Below, piece by piece: positions 47,601 to 53,480 of a DNA stretch of 64,000 nt. The notes under the pieces are model-generated. The model had not been told where the DNA came from. It searched no databases and saw nothing but the letters and a program-made list of their open reading frames with translations. Where the stretch lies: the NCBI GenBank assembly GCA_014155875.1, contig JACEFZ010013547.1, positions 1 through 64,000 on the forward strand, given 5' to 3'. Source of the stretch: Cepaea nemoralis. Its lineage: Eukaryota > Mollusca > Gastropoda > Stylommatophora > Helicidae. The position numbers were made by a program, and so were the translations under genes. Within the stretch, counting starts at the first letter, position 1. Each line of letters starts with the position of its first letter.

Positions 47601-49556
47601 GCATTTAAGAGTTTTATACTAGAGAGACATTTGTTCAGCATGGCTGGGCAGTCTTAAAGAGATTTCATACCACTAATAATCCATGGAAAAAGAGCATGTT
47701 TCAACACTATCTTCCTACCAACATTATGTTATGTTATTACTATCAACATCCCTGCATATTGGGTATTCCTATCATGCACAGTCCTCCGATGCAGCAGCCA
47801 TCAATTTATCATTCACCTCATCCCATCATGATCCTCTTGTACCTTGCGGTGCCGAGGTGAAGTATAAACAGCGGGAGAGTGCCCGCTTATGGGCTTCATA
47901 GTATCGATATTCCCAAGGACTCTATTATTCCCTGCGCCCATCGTTTACGTGGTCGGCCTCTTCCTCTGTTTCCCTCTGGTCTGTACATCATTGCTTGTTG
48001 TGGTATACTGTTAGTTGGTAACCTACTTGCATGGCCAAACCATTTGACTTGCTGCTTTCTAATAGAATCTAGTGCAGCTGTAACCTCCACTTTAGTCCTG
48101 ATTTCTTCATTTCTGATCTTATCTCTTCTTGATACATTGAGTATTCTTCTCAGGAATCTCATTTCTGTTGTTGTGATTTTTCTTTTCTCTTTTTCTGTCA
48201 TGTCTTTTTTGTCATTATAGACAGGATATAATACTTATAACAAAATGATCTGTATACATATATCTTAATTATACTTTATTTGTCTTCCCAGTCACAGAAG
48301 CTCCGAACAGTATTGAAGCCACATGCGTTGACAGCCAGGGTGACTCTCCAGAGGAAGAGGACAGCCAGAATTATGTCAGAGAGCACAAGCAGCTTCAGAT
48401 GTACTCCCAGGATTGCCCAGTGATCATTCACCATCAGGATCCCCAAACAGGAGAATCCTCCTATCTCCTGGATATGGATGCCAGCAAGAGCAGCAACAGT
48501 GCAGCTGCTCTGGCTGGTAATGAAAATCAGTATGTGATTCATTTTCAGGATAAAGGCTCCGCAAACATCATGCAAGGTTTGAAAAGTGTCAAAGGTGCCG
48601 GCTCAGTAATTCAGTCTGATCCACAAGGGTTGAAAGTTGTTACTACTGGCTATTCAGATACAATTCCACCCAATGCAGTATTTGTTTACGTATCAGATGA
48701 TAACCAGGTGGTGTTTGCTGATTCATCGAGCTTCAGGCATACCGAGAAGCTGATGAGTGCCTTTACTGGTGATGGTCTACAGACATCATCCATTCAAAAG
48801 GCAGTGTCACAAATAACGCGAGGAGAAGCTGAGAAAAAGCCAAACTTTATCAACAAATTTGTAGGTTTAGATGGACAGTTGGAAGCAACTCAGCCCATTT
48901 CAGATCGCTCCATTTCAGCAGCTGAAAATAGGCTTGTGTCTGCAGTATCTTACGCATCTAACAACAGCGGCTCAACAACCTCTGGCATTTCATCTCTTGC
49001 TGGAAGATACAGTCCACACCCCACTCCTTTCCCATCATCCATACCCCCAATACGACGCATGCTCATTCCCAGTAAGGCTGTATCAAGTGCCTCACCATGG
49101 GAAGTGGATAATGGGGATGATTCTTCATCAGACTACAATATTGTTTTCAAACCATTTGAGGCATCTAACAACAGGCTCCCCTCACATCCAGTGGCCTTGA
49201 AAAGTGAGCTTAGTGATGAAGATCCCTATCGACAAAGAAATGAGTTTTCTTCTTCAATACCTCGGACATCCTACCAACCTCCATTTATTCCTATTTCTGA
49301 ATCACAGTTACAACATTTGGGGAGAAATAATTACAGTAAAGAAAGTGAACACAGAGAGGAGGTTCAAATTTCTTCAGAAGAATCAACAGTGACAGCAAGA
49401 GAAGATTCAGCAACAGCCGGCCCAGAGGGTCTGAATTCTATGGATGTTGCAGAAGCAATTGCCAACAATTTGCCGACAATGAAAATACTTGAAATAGCTA
49501 CAGAGTTACAGAATGATAATAATTCTGAAACAGAGGAAGGTGCTGACAGAAATTAA
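25614..49556 (+). CDS. Rel-homology (NF-kB-type) transcription factor, 11 exons, 810 aa
   Basis: Assembled coding exons: 25614-25625, 29592-29679, 32284-32414, 34782-34939, 36824-36930, 39275-39430, 42001-42111, 42942-43178, 44820-44906, 45351-45431 and 48292-49556. They sum to 2433 nt with no phase conflict and GT-AG borders throughout. Residues 1-42 are a basic leader. About 43-217 form the N-terminal Rel DNA-binding domain, with recognition loop 'KFRYSGE' (55-61) and 'GLVGKDCHDG' (105-114). About 219-333 form the IPT dimerisation domain, with 'YKVPPFKPNP', 'PVPVTLHLECP' and 'YQFQYVP'. A basic nuclear signal follows at 344-361 ('RGQKRG', 'KPSPKR'). 390-810 is a Ser/Pro-rich tail without ankyrin repeats. 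Both domain lengths are normal for the family. Oddity: the loop reads R-Y-S-G-E where NF-kB proteins have R-Y-x-C-E-G, so the redox-sensitive Cys is absent. The start has an in-frame stop 33 bases upstream (25581-25583) and G at -3. Expected role: nuclear transcription regulator in immune or developmental signalling. Assignment to the Rel superfamily is confident; the subclass (Rel/Dorsal versus NFAT-like) is not. Confidence 0.85.
25626..26540. other. First part of Rel intron 1, no repeat recognised
   Basis: Unique-looking sequence after the exon 1 donor. Any intronic regulatory elements cannot be identified by eye. Confidence 0.5.
26547..26625. repeat. (TA)n microsatellite
   Basis: Nearly 80 bases of alternating A/T after a short 'tacatacata' prefix; cruciform-prone. 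Confidence 0.95.
26633..27500 (+). repeat. 29-bp minisatellite in Rel intron 1, interrupted by a hAT MITE
   Basis: Unit 'tgttatagtatacacaga' plus 'ataccttgatc', degenerate. Two or three copies lie left of 26703 and about thirteen lie right of 27105. Unrelated in sequence to the 29-bp array at 22 kb. Confidence 0.85.
26703..27105. mobile_element. hAT-type MITE with terminal inverted repeats and 8-bp TSD
   Basis: Left end 'cagtggttctcaacc' (26703-26717) and right end 'ggttgagaaccactg' (27091-27105) are perfect 15-bp inverted repeats. They are flanked by identical 8-bp duplications 'tgctatag' (26695-26702 and 27106-27113). An 8-bp TSD and CAGTGGTTCTCAACC ends are typical of hAT transposons. The interior has no transposase, only long C and G runs (26761-26780, 27021-27036, 27057-27079), so it is non-autonomous. 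Confidence 0.93.
27520..27943. other. Rel intron 1, no feature recognised
   Basis: AT-rich unique-looking sequence between two minisatellites. The open frames have no domain and no splice-consistent role. Confidence 0.45.
27944..29345 (+). repeat. 42/43-bp minisatellite split by a SINE-2
   Basis: 27944-28285 holds about eight 42-bp units ('ctgctgtgaatatgaagttc', 'tagaggccacctttctacac'). 28546-29345 holds about eighteen 43-bp units of the related form ('ctgctgtgaatataaattct', 'agagactacctcagcactgc'). A SINE-2 occupies 28305-28545. Each half is homogenised to its own variant. Confidence 0.92.
28305..28545 (-). repeat. SINE-2 inserted in the 42/43-bp minisatellite
   Basis: Reversed copy: 'gttgcatagccgttacagaa' at the left, body 'tttgtcattgctttctgaat', head part at the right with 'cagctgtgtttcgaac'. 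Confidence 0.75.
29360..29530 (+). pseudogene. RTE-like LINE tail fragment
   Basis: Plus-strand frame with 'GKIEGKRGRDRPREMMLDGL', the basic box of the family at 7693-8330. It ends 60 bases before Rel exon 2. Confidence 0.75.
29592..29679 (+). CDS. Rel gene exon 2
   Basis: Pyrimidine-rich acceptor 'tgttttacttag' and donor 'catcag|gtatat'. Phase 0 in, phase 1 out. Encodes a basic then acidic leader ('SRTPKGKVVKKELPSEEII'), possibly with nuclear-localisation or modification sites. Its phases match exon 3 exactly. Confidence 0.65.
29881..31111 (+). mobile_element. mariner (DD34D) transposon, near full length, inactive
   Basis: Ends are imperfect inverted repeats: 'ggagcgttcatgtgaaag' on the left and the reverse of 'ggtttcaaatgaacgtccc' on the right (about 31091-31109). 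The transposase is in broken frames. It has the helix-turn-helix part ('VIQFRSFEGCRPGDIHQRMQ', 'TTVTDWARMFRKGRQ'), first catalytic block 'VAGDESWCHHFEP', second 'LLLDNACPH' and third 'HPAYSPDLSPCDFHLFGPLK'. 34 positions separate the last two Asp, the mariner spacing. At least one stop (TAG after 'PHIAKIV') and several frameshifts inactivate it. It lies wholly in Rel intron 2. Confidence 0.9.
31112..31945 (+). pseudogene. LINE 3' region with intact RNase H domain
   Basis: A 219-codon frame (31099-31758) encodes RNase H with all four acidic positions visible: 'IYTDGSV' (D), 'RMEVEAVSAA' (E), 'VTDSESML' (D) and 'GNEQADRLAG' (D), with the conserved 'SPGHAG' His. After a stop, sequence continues to 'LRWLLRMGTERLWECPECC' and a tail 'gtcgattcctaaatcaatca'. 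RT-RNase H LINEs of the I/Jockey group have such a domain. The RT is missing, so the copy is truncated. A relative of its tail (reversed) lies at 60630-60815. Confidence 0.85.
31946..32283. other. End of Rel intron 2, no feature
   Basis: AT-rich, leading to the exon 3 acceptor. Confidence 0.4.
32284..32414 (+). CDS. Rel gene exon 3: start of the Rel domain, DNA-recognition loop
   Basis: Acceptor 'acttggcag', donor 'taaag|gttggt', phase 1 in, phase 0 out. Encodes 'RPSVEIV' and 'YQKFRYSGENRPG', the first strand and recognition loop of the Rel domain (family pattern RFRYxCEG). The Cys is replaced by Gly. Confidence 0.85.
32452..32745 (+). repeat. SINE-1 (tRNA-derived), full-length type
   Basis: tRNA-like head 'gcatggccaaatgggtaag' (A-box region) and 'gcggttcaacccctaca' (B box). 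Family body 'gtccttgacttggggatg', 'gaagtcggagtgggttcgcc', 'ttgagttcaaagtgagcg', then poly-A. Other copies: 40333-40641, 50425-50725, 52240-52525 and 60815-61010. Confidence 0.85.
32829..32852 (+). repeat. Poly-G run
   Basis: 24 consecutive G; potential quadruplex and a likely site of sequencing error. Confidence 0.9.
32878..33266 (+). repeat. SINE-3 (tRNA-derived), full-length
   Basis: Head 'ggctgagtggtctcgagg' and 'cccgggttcaagccccag' give A- and B-box matches. The body runs to a tail 'gtgaagttgatccgttgact' with 'aactaactaa' repeats. The same 3' tail ends the copy at 46617-46955, and the 3' part recurs reversed at 45530-45612. Confidence 0.8.
33538..33750 (-). pseudogene. RTE-like LINE tail, short copy
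   Basis: Minus-strand frame 'MRREALENIVTSGKIKGKRG' and 'GRPREIMLDGL', with the CAT triplet tail at 33538. Confidence 0.8.
33890..34080 (+). pseudogene. Small non-LTR retrotransposon tail fragment
   Basis: Weak resemblance of broken frames to the RT C-terminal end ('DIVDTLDMRVHEEDNW'). Too short and diverged for a family call. Confidence 0.35.
34082..34450 (-). repeat. SINE-2 flanked on both sides by TA repeats
   Basis: 34159-34413 is a reversed SINE-2 (poly-T at left, tRNA-like head at right: reverse of 'gccggctccatggccgaggg'). It sits inside an AT dinucleotide array visible at 34082-34158 and 34414-34445. Confidence 0.85.
34782..34939 (+). CDS. Rel gene exon 4
   Basis: Acceptor 'catattttcag', donor 'atcaa|gtaatt', phase 0 in, phase 2 out. 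Contains 'VVRVVIICTDAD' and 'LIHPNGLVGKDCHDG', aligned to the family block H-x-LVGK-x-C-x-DG. Confidence 0.9.
35025..35273 (+). repeat. SINE-2, full-length with target-site duplication
   Basis: Head 'gtggcttagaggttagcg' (A box) and 'gtggttcgaatcgcatc' (B box). Body 'aaagcaatggcaaactactg', 3' end 'tcctgtaaaggatatgcaaa' and poly-A. It is flanked by 'ttctctttg' at 35016-35024 and 35274-35282. This defines the family's ends: about 248 bp, tRNA head, poly-A tail. Confidence 0.92.
35365..35585 (+). repeat. SINE-4, copy in Rel intron 4
   Basis: Head 'gcctggtggtcatgtggttg', body 'accagaacatttcctgaaa', 'gtgatactgaccacaacacc'. It shows the segment from which the 1.9-4.1 kb satellite unit derives. Confidence 0.65.
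35592..35830 (-). repeat. SINE-2, reversed copy
   Basis: 'tgcctgtcctttatggggcg', 'aaccccaac', then 'actgccgttgctttccgaat' and the tRNA-like head to 'actagccactacaccac'. Confidence 0.75.
35872..36110 (+). repeat. SINE-5 (tRNA-derived)
   Basis: Head 'cgtggtcaagtggttgcaca' (A box) and 'tggaattcagtcccggg' (B-box region). Body with 'gaaactcgagttcagtgttt', 'gcgttgccagtagtgggtta' and an end 'aaacaaccaaataaatgag'. Its 3' half forms the palindrome at 58978-59220. Confidence 0.75.
36240..36415 (+). repeat. SINE-2, diverged 5'-truncated copy
   Basis: 'ggccattcaggaaacaatca', 'aaactactaact', 'gctggtgttgattgccatgc', 'aagaacatgcaac'. Confidence 0.6.
36563..36630 (+). repeat. (ATAAT)n pentanucleotide microsatellite
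   Basis: About 13 perfect units. Confidence 0.95.
36700..36835 (+). repeat. 44-bp triplication spanning the exon 5 splice acceptor
   Basis: Three tandem copies of 'gatatgcagttgtttgtttg', 'tgttgaacgtag|aattcctt'. Acceptor-like AG positions end at 36735, 36779 and 36823. Only the last gives an open frame into exon 5. Use of either earlier site runs into an in-frame stop. Confidence 0.85.
36824..36930 (+). CDS. Rel gene exon 5
   Basis: Phase 2 in, phase 1 out, donor 'aaag|gtaagt'. Encodes 'IPYLRTERMKTKK' and 'NILGVLSARASHL', aligned to the 'F-x-NLGIxxVKK' block of Rel proteins. The acceptor lies in the last of three 44-bp tandem copies; only this copy keeps the frame open. Confidence 0.85.
37033..37262 (-). 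repeat. SINE-2, reversed copy in Rel intron 5
   Basis: 'tgcatatcctttacaggatg', 'caaccccagcattttttaac', head with 'cccctttgctacggagctgg'. Confidence 0.8.
37263..38220. other. Rel intron 5 interval
   Basis: No coding, RNA or repeat family recognised. Confidence 0.4.
38225..38640 (-). repeat. Repeat R1, reversed copy
   Basis: Reverse complement of the 124-505 element, e.g. 'agactatgtgttgtccatgc' and 'ggcctggtctgccctgtcgt'. Confidence 0.75.
38662..39198 (-). pseudogene. RTE-like LINE fragment embedded in a TATAT array
   Basis: 38700-39160 reads on the minus strand as 'MWFLSKMQRMPWTDRKTNE', 'RDIRRRQSKFFGHVMRRND', 'DNWQDRREDQEV', then a GGAT tail. An identical ATATT pentamer repeat lies on both sides (38662-38698 and 39174-39198), suggesting insertion into that microsatellite. 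Confidence 0.8.
39275..39430 (+). CDS. Rel gene exon 6: end of the N-terminal Rel domain
   Basis: Acceptor after 'gcaatgttag', donor 'aatgcta|gtgagt', phase 1 both sides. Encodes 'FDTTKVCLGVIVTV' and 'SLHAISNVVRNA', matching the 'DLNxVRLCFQ' and 'LPPVxSxPIxD' blocks. Confidence 0.88.
39740..40165 (+). pseudogene. Non-LTR retrotransposon C-terminal fragment, plus strand
   Basis: Broken frames include 'KATHFLGTQ*ETEGWS'-like and 'SRGSWRPGEKMLDSLTSGHG' blocks equivalent to the FGH and GRRR box. It is a diverged relative of the RTE-like family, in Rel intron 6. Confidence 0.5.
40333..40641 (+). repeat. SINE-1, full-length copy with 20-A tail
   Basis: Head 'gcagcatggctgaatagat' and 'tgggttcaagccctacacc' (B box), body identical in layout to 32452-32745, and a pure A tail. 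Confidence 0.88.
40715..40850 (+). pseudogene. Short LINE fragment, target of a SINE-2
   Basis: 'MKWFGHLVRMKPKQLPCYAC' reads like the FGH block of an RT C-terminus. It continues after the SINE at 41097. Confidence 0.5.
40848..41096 (-). repeat. SINE-2 with an 11-bp target-site duplication
   Basis: Flanked by 'caaggatatac' at 40837-40847 and 41097-41107. Reversed orientation, poly-T/C at left, head at right ending 'ggagaccgg'. Confidence 0.92.
41290..41720 (-). repeat. Repeat R1, reversed copy
   Basis: Colinear with 38225-38640 ('gagaccatgtgttgcccatg', 'cctctctcggcctacctag'). Confidence 0.75.
42001..42111 (+). CDS. Rel gene exon 7: start of the IPT domain
   Basis: Acceptor 'aatctccacag', donor 'aaccag|gtaata', phase 1 both sides. 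Encodes 'KTSLSIFKLSNDSVPALTG', corresponding to 'LKIxRxxRxSGxxxGG' of the dimerisation domain. Confidence 0.88.
42222..42480 (+). repeat. SINE-4, diverged copy in Rel intron 7
   Basis: 'ttgattgcacagtggcaaac', 'ctgtgtttcaatccccttgg' (B-box-like), 'cgacacagcctaaaatgggt'. Confidence 0.55.
42942..43178 (+). CDS. Rel gene exon 8: core of the IPT domain
   Basis: Acceptor 'cctcttcacag', donor 'ggag|gtaagc', phase 1 both sides. Encodes 'YLIHVSCDSD', 'TDLLYKRVITYKVPPF' and 'PVPVTLHLECPQSNQY', closely following the family blocks 'VYLLCDKV', 'TDVHxxxAIVFKTPPY' and 'PVxVxxQLRRPSD'. This is the clearest Rel signature in the gene. Confidence 0.93.
43280..43680 (-). pseudogene. Diverged RTE-like LINE fragment in Rel intron 8
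   Basis: ATC triplet tail at 43289-43306, then 'ccagtgccttgccgactggt' and downstream blocks matching 7693-8110 with many changes. Confidence 0.65.
43726..43930 (+). repeat. Penelope-like terminal-repeat fragment
   Basis: 'gtagtatacacctggcaaga', 'tctgccagacaataacctgt', 'gcaatatattgtttgtgtca' align with 7480-7560 of the Penelope-like right arm, including a decayed version of the ribozyme-like core. It is followed by 'gcctgaagaagtcggatgtg'. Confidence 0.6.
44219..44305 (+). repeat. (CTT)n microsatellite
   Basis: About 28 triplets with one phase slip. Confidence 0.95.
44500..44760 (+). repeat. Short tandem duplication in Rel intron 8
   Basis: A unit of about 115 bp is present twice and a half: 'accactggtggcttttagtg', 'ctgaatgtctttac', 'atatctggtgatttgtgtta'. 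Confidence 0.8.
44820..44906 (+). CDS. Rel gene exon 9: nuclear localisation signal
   Basis: Acceptor 'ttactgttttcag', donor 'agagat|gtaagt', phase 1 both sides. Encodes 'RGQKRGSIEHDIKPSPKR', a bipartite-looking basic cluster just after the IPT domain, where Rel proteins carry their NLS. Confidence 0.85.
45351..45431 (+). CDS. Rel gene exon 10
   Basis: Acceptor 'ggtattgcacag', donor 'aatg|gtatgg', phase 1 both sides. A small exon of 27 residues with alternating acidic and basic residues ('SELFDNDGSTETIKANLKTK'). No domain recognised. Confidence 0.8.
45530..45612 (-). repeat. SINE-3 3' fragment, reversed
   Basis: Reverse complement of 33170-33250: 'taagtgctccgttctcctc', 'ctcaaacctgagtctggaga'. 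Confidence 0.65.
45640..45893 (+). repeat. SINE-2, diverged copy
   Basis: 'cagtggctaagggccagtgc' head, 'aatgctggggttgattatga' and 'gaacatgcaact' end. Confidence 0.65.
46418..46615 (+). repeat. SINE-2, plus-strand copy adjoining a SINE-3
   Basis: 'aggtctgtggcaaaggggct', 'gccgttcagaaagcaatggc', 'aaatgctggggttgactgcg'. It runs directly into the 46617 element. The SINE-2 end 'cctgtaaaggatatgcaact' reappears at 46960-46979, so the SINE-3 was inserted inside this SINE-2. Confidence 0.8.
46617..46955 (+). repeat. SINE-3, 3' part, nested in a SINE-2
   Basis: 'tttcggcaggtcgtcttgtg', 'gataaaacctgggtcgatga' match 63565-63625. Its end 'ccgtgaagttggaaccacga' plus 'ctaactaactat' matches the tail of 32878-33266. 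Confidence 0.75.
46995..47425 (+). pseudogene. RNase H-bearing LINE 3' fragment in Rel intron 10
   Basis: Broken plus-strand frames: 'LAKEGAIEQPDVPITYHQKK' (end of an RNase H domain), then 'GFRTGHNRLCIHMNTKFKIG' and 'CTCGLTLQAADHILQDW', the typical C-terminal RTGH and Cys/His block of Jockey/I-type LINEs. Confidence 0.75.
47815..48205 (-). pseudogene. Non-LTR retrotransposon family X, copy 2
   Basis: Minus-strand frame very close to that at 19925-20410: 'EMRFLRRILNVSRRDKIRNE', 'KWFGHASRLPTNSIPQQAMM', 'GRGRPRKRWAQGI'. Lies 85 bases before the last Rel exon. Confidence 0.8.
48292..49556 (+). CDS. Rel gene exon 11: C-terminal tail and stop
   Basis: Acceptor 'tgtcttcccag', phase 1, open to TAA at 49554-49556. 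Gives 421 residues rich in Ser, Pro, Gln and acidic residues, with no ankyrin repeats or death domain. The last 40 residues ('MDVAEAIANNLPTMKILEIA') could form an amphipathic helix and might be a transactivation element. That role is inferred only from position and composition. Confidence 0.9.
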
Positions 49557-49900
49557 TGATTCTTCATTCTTTTGCTTACCACGTTAGACTGTGTTATTTA
49601 AGCCTGCTGTAATGAACAGTTGTGAAAGACAAAGAAACCAATAACTCGTCATAGAGATTTGAATGTCCTCTGTATTTGCATTTGTATATTACATTATTGT
49701 TGACATGTGAAGTATATGTACATATATTTCATGAACCTAAGAACTGTGATGCCAGTCTGCCTATGACAGATATAATCTCTGACTTGTTGTCCAATTATGT
49801 GTTGCTATAGCATGGAGCATTTTCATTGAAAACAAAATTTCGGGGAGGGGGGTGTTCAAGGCAAGCGGAACAGCTTCATTACACTGTGTTTTGCCTCATC

Positions 49901-50383
49901 CGCCTCAGTCTCTGTCAGCAAACCGCCTCAGTCTCTGTCAGCAAACCGCCTCAGTCTCTGTCAGCAAACCGCCTCAGCCTCTGTCAGCAAACTGCCTCAG
50001 TCTCTGTCAGCAAACCGCCTCAGCCTCTGTCAGCAAACTGCCTCAGCCTCTGTCAGCAAACCGCCTCAGCCAGCAAACCGCCTCAGTCTCTGTCAGCAAA
50101 CCGCCTCAGTCTCTGTCAGCAAACCGCCTCAGTCTCTGTCAGCAAACCGCCTCAGCCTCTGTCAGCAAACCGCCTCAGCCTCTGTCAGCAAACTGCCTCA
50201 GCCTCTGTCAGCAAACCGCCTCAGCCTCTGTCAGCAAACCGCCTCAGTCTCTGTCAGCAAACCGCCTCAGCCTCTGTCAGCAAACCGCCTCAGTCTCTGT
50301 CAGCAAACCGCCTCAGTCTCTGTCAGCAAACCGCCTCAGTCTCTGTCAGCAAACCGCCTCAGCCTCTGTCAGCAAACCGCCTG
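49901..50383 (+). repeat. 23-bp minisatellite, about 21 copies, just after the Rel stop
   Basis: Unit 'cctcagtctctgtcagcaaa' plus 'ccg', with C/T variants and one shortened unit. Because 23 is not a multiple of 3 the array is open in several frames and gives repetitive Ser/Gln/Pro frames up to 222 codons. These are not genes. Confidence 0.95.
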
Positions 50384-50424
50384 CTGGCAGCATCGCACAA
50401 AGCACTAACTCCGTAGCTCCAGCA

Positions 50425-50725
50425 ATTTTGTGTGTGTATCAGCTTGCTTTGAACTCAAATGTAGTCCACACACGTGCTACACTTCTAGTACACTGGACTG
50501 ATTTTTTACTTGTGGGTTAACTTTCCCTATTACCAGTGTCCCTTGCCATCAGGCGAAACCCACTCTGACTTCTGGGGTACTTGTAACTTATGTCCCCAAG
50601 TCAAGGACAAGAAGTTAACATTGTAGTCCAACTGACCGGTGTAGGGATTGAACCCGCTACTTCGATATGAAATTTAAAACAGAGCGCACTGATCTATTTG
50701 GCCATGCTGACATCCGCTCCAACAA
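50425..50725 (-). repeat. SINE-1, reversed copy
   Basis: Reverse of the 32452 element: 'tttgaactcaaatgtagtcc', 'ggcgaaacccactctgactt', 'gggattgaacccgctac' (B box reversed), 'tatttggccatgctgac' (head). Confidence 0.85.
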
Positions 50726-51488
50726 TGATCCCCAGTGGTGTCTGGAAAAATGACACTTGTCTGAATGAAACAATCTGAAAACTGACCCATGCATCAGGTG
50801 GCTTGACCACTTTGCTGCAGACACTCCCCTTTCATGTTAATTCAATTTGACTGAATTTTGTGTTTGGTTGCATATTGGCAAAATTTCTAATTAATTTAAA
50901 TGTTGCACTTATTATGTTATGACCAAGTTGTCTAGTTTTAACAGTTATTTGTTAGTTATGTATTGAAATTATTGTTCAATTTGAAATTTTACATTGTTCT
51001 TTTTTAGATATATCTGTAACATAATGTTAAGAAAATAGACTCTTAAAGACAAGCAGTAAATGCTGACATGAGAAAAGTATGAAAGTTTTGATTGTTTTTA
51101 ACCTTTTAAAATTTTTGAAAGAAAACAGTGTTTGAAATTGTTTCCCCGTGCTCACATGTTGTATAGGATTGTAAGTCTGTCCTATTATCAGTTACCAGAT
51201 TTCTGGATTGTCGAGACATGTTTTACTGGTTTTGATTTTTATCACAAAGCTGCTGTATGTTTAATATTTACTTTGCTTTTTTAAAAATCTCTTTCTGGTT
51301 TTCTTTCTTGTCTTTCTTATATGTAATTGCTTCTCAGTCTGTCTATCTGTCTGTCTGTCTTTCTCTCTCTTTGTCATTCTCTGTGTCTCACATTACACTT
51401 TTATTTCTTCTTATTCTTAAATAAAATAAAATTGAAATACATGAACAATCAAGAGAAAGTGGGTGCTAACTACTAAGAACACAATAAA

Positions 51489-51720
51489 GTTAGTTGCATG
51501 TCTTTTACAGGACATCACAGCCAACCCCAGTATTTATTGGCTGTTTGTGATTTTCCAGGCAATTTTACATTCAGTATGGCATTGCTTTCTGAATCGTTCA
51601 TCCCTTTGTCAAAATCAACTCAAAGCGATCTGCTCCCACATAGATTGTGACTGACTTTCAACTTAGTATGTCAGAATTGTGAAACTGCATGCGTTACTTT
51701 GAAGCCACAGATGCCAAAAC
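51489..51720 (-). repeat. SINE-2, reversed copy
   Basis: 'tgcatgtcttttacaggaca', 'ccaaccccagtatttattgg', 'gcattgctttctgaatcgtt'. Confidence 0.8.
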
Positions 51721-51774
51721 ATTGTAGCATACTTTAATTTCTCCTGAAACACCTGAGTTAACTCCGGTCCTGGT

Positions 51775-52240
51775 AATCATCATCATCATGCGCCCTGGCT
51801 GGCTGTGTAGGTGTTCTCTCCACAGATCTTGTTCTTTGGTGTTCTGGCTCAACTTTGATGGTGATATTCCTCCATGTTACCATCTCAGCCCATCTGGCAT
51901 CATTTCTCCTGATCCGCCATTGCCTCTTTTTCCTTGATCTTCCCAGTCATCACGATGTTTTCCAATGCCTTGCTTCTCATCATAAGATCAAAGAATGCTG
52001 TTTATGTCGCTTTGTTTATAGTTGTATATAATGTTCTACTCTTAATTAGCCTCTTCCAGGCAGTCATTGTTAGTTACTCTGGGCAGTCCAAGGTATTTGC
52101 AACATTCGTCTAAGTAACCAAATCTCACTTACTTACAAGCTCTACTTCCTTTGTTCATTTATGTTCCACGATTCACTGCCATACAGCAAACAAGGTTCTG
52201 TGTAATCTTTCAGCACTCTCTTTCTGACATTCAGTGATAG
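51775..52240 (-). pseudogene. RTE-like LINE fragment
   Basis: CAT triplet tail at 51778-51790, then a diverged match over the length of 7700-8160 ('ggtgttctggctcaactt', 'atttgcaacattcgtc'). Confidence 0.75.
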
Positions 52241-52525
52241 TTTTGGTGTTTTTTTGCACTCGCTCGGTTTAAACTCAAGCGTAGTCCAAACACACTATAT
52301 CTAATAGCACTGTACTGAATTTTGTGTGTGGGTTAGCTTTCCCTGTTACCAGTGTCACTCACCATCATGTGAACCCACTCTAACTTCAGAGGTACTTGTA
52401 ATTTGTGTACCCTAAGTCAAGGATGAGAAGTCAACATTTTAGTCCAACTGTCCGGTCTAGGGGTTGAATGCCTTACCTCGGCATCAGCACACCGGATGTT
52501 TAAGAACGCATGCTGACCTCCGCAA
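52240..52525 (-). repeat. SINE-1, reversed copy inserted at the LINE end
   Basis: 'tttaaactcaagcgtagtcc', 'gtgaacccactctaacttca', 'ggggttgaatgccttacctc', 'atgctgacctccgcaatg'. Confidence 0.8.
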
Positions 52526-52861
52526 TGATAGTGGCTTAAATACTTTTATAAAATGTATAAAAATACATTATAATTTAACAATTTAAAACATCTGAAGATT
52601 TAGTGTCCTACTATTTTGTTTTATAGGTGACACATACACATAAAATGAATGTAATAGGCCAGTAACTGATGATCATAATTTTAGGAAATATTTAGTTAGT
52701 TTAAAACAAAAATGGACAGGGAGTGGATGAAACCGTTGGAAATTATTTACAACAAAGACATCATAGCTGAGGAGTTTAGTGCGCTGGCACACAAAACTTA
52801 CTGTGTGCTGACATCATGGTAGTGGGTTCATTCCACCAAATGGTCAGTTGAACTGTAACAT

Positions 52862-52975
52862 TGATTCAGCATTCAGAAAGCTATGGCAAACTACTGAACA
52901 TAAAGGTTGCCTTAAAAATCAACATGGGATGGATCGGAACATCCTTGCAAAGGACATGCAAAGTTGTTGTTTTTA
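52862..52975 (+). repeat. SINE-2, 3' part
   Basis: 'attcagaaagctatggcaaa', 'ctactgaacataaa', 'tgcaaaggacatgcaaag'. Confidence 0.6.
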
Positions 52976-53089
52976 GTGTTGCTATGCAAATATTTTACTC
53001 GAAATTGATATTGTAGAAGAAGAAAAACAGTAGTAAAGGACCCTTTTACACTTATTGCGACATATCTGGTGTATAACTGCTAGAGCTAT

Positions 53090-53290
53090 ATGTTTTCATC
53101 ATCGGTGGATGATGTTGTCAATATCAGCCAGCCGCCTTTATTTCCCAGGATGTTTTGTGGTACCCAGTTTGGTCTGGTCAGCAGGAGAGCTCAGGATCTA
53201 TGAAAAGAAAACTTCTTGATAGGGGTTTGAATACATGACTACCTGGCCAATAGTGCTACTGCCACTCCCTGAAAATGATATTAGCCAGAT
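53090..53290 (-). repeat. SINE-4, reversed copy
   Basis: Colinear with 57890-58120: 'gccgcctttatttcccagga', 'gggtttgaatacatgactac' (reversed B-box region). Confidence 0.6.
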
Positions 53291-53421
53291 AAATATCAGT
53301 TGACTACAGGAGCTCATTAACTGTGTCATTATATCTGTAATACCTGGCTTATTCTGTCACTAGAAATAAACGACATTTTATCTATTCTTCATAGAGTATT
53401 TCAATTATCCCCTTCCATTGG

Positions 53422-53424
<3 letters not shown>

Positions 53425-53480
<56 letters not shown>

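Larger units (their letters stand above)
49557..51430 (+). other. Putative 3' UTR of the Rel gene
   Basis: No closer polyadenylation hexamer was noticed until overlapping AATAAA signals at 51420-51425 and 51425-51430. If they are used, the 3' UTR is about 1.9 kb and contains the 23-bp minisatellite and a reversed SINE-1. The transcript end is inference. Confidence 0.3.

Noticed and set aside
48871..49200. 109-codon frame inside Rel exon 11 in another phase
   Set aside because: Shadow of the long Rel tail frame.
49826..50520. 196- and 222-codon Ser/Gln/Pro frames after the Rel stop
   Set aside because: Product of the 23-bp minisatellite, open in two frames with the same peptide; no conserved domain.
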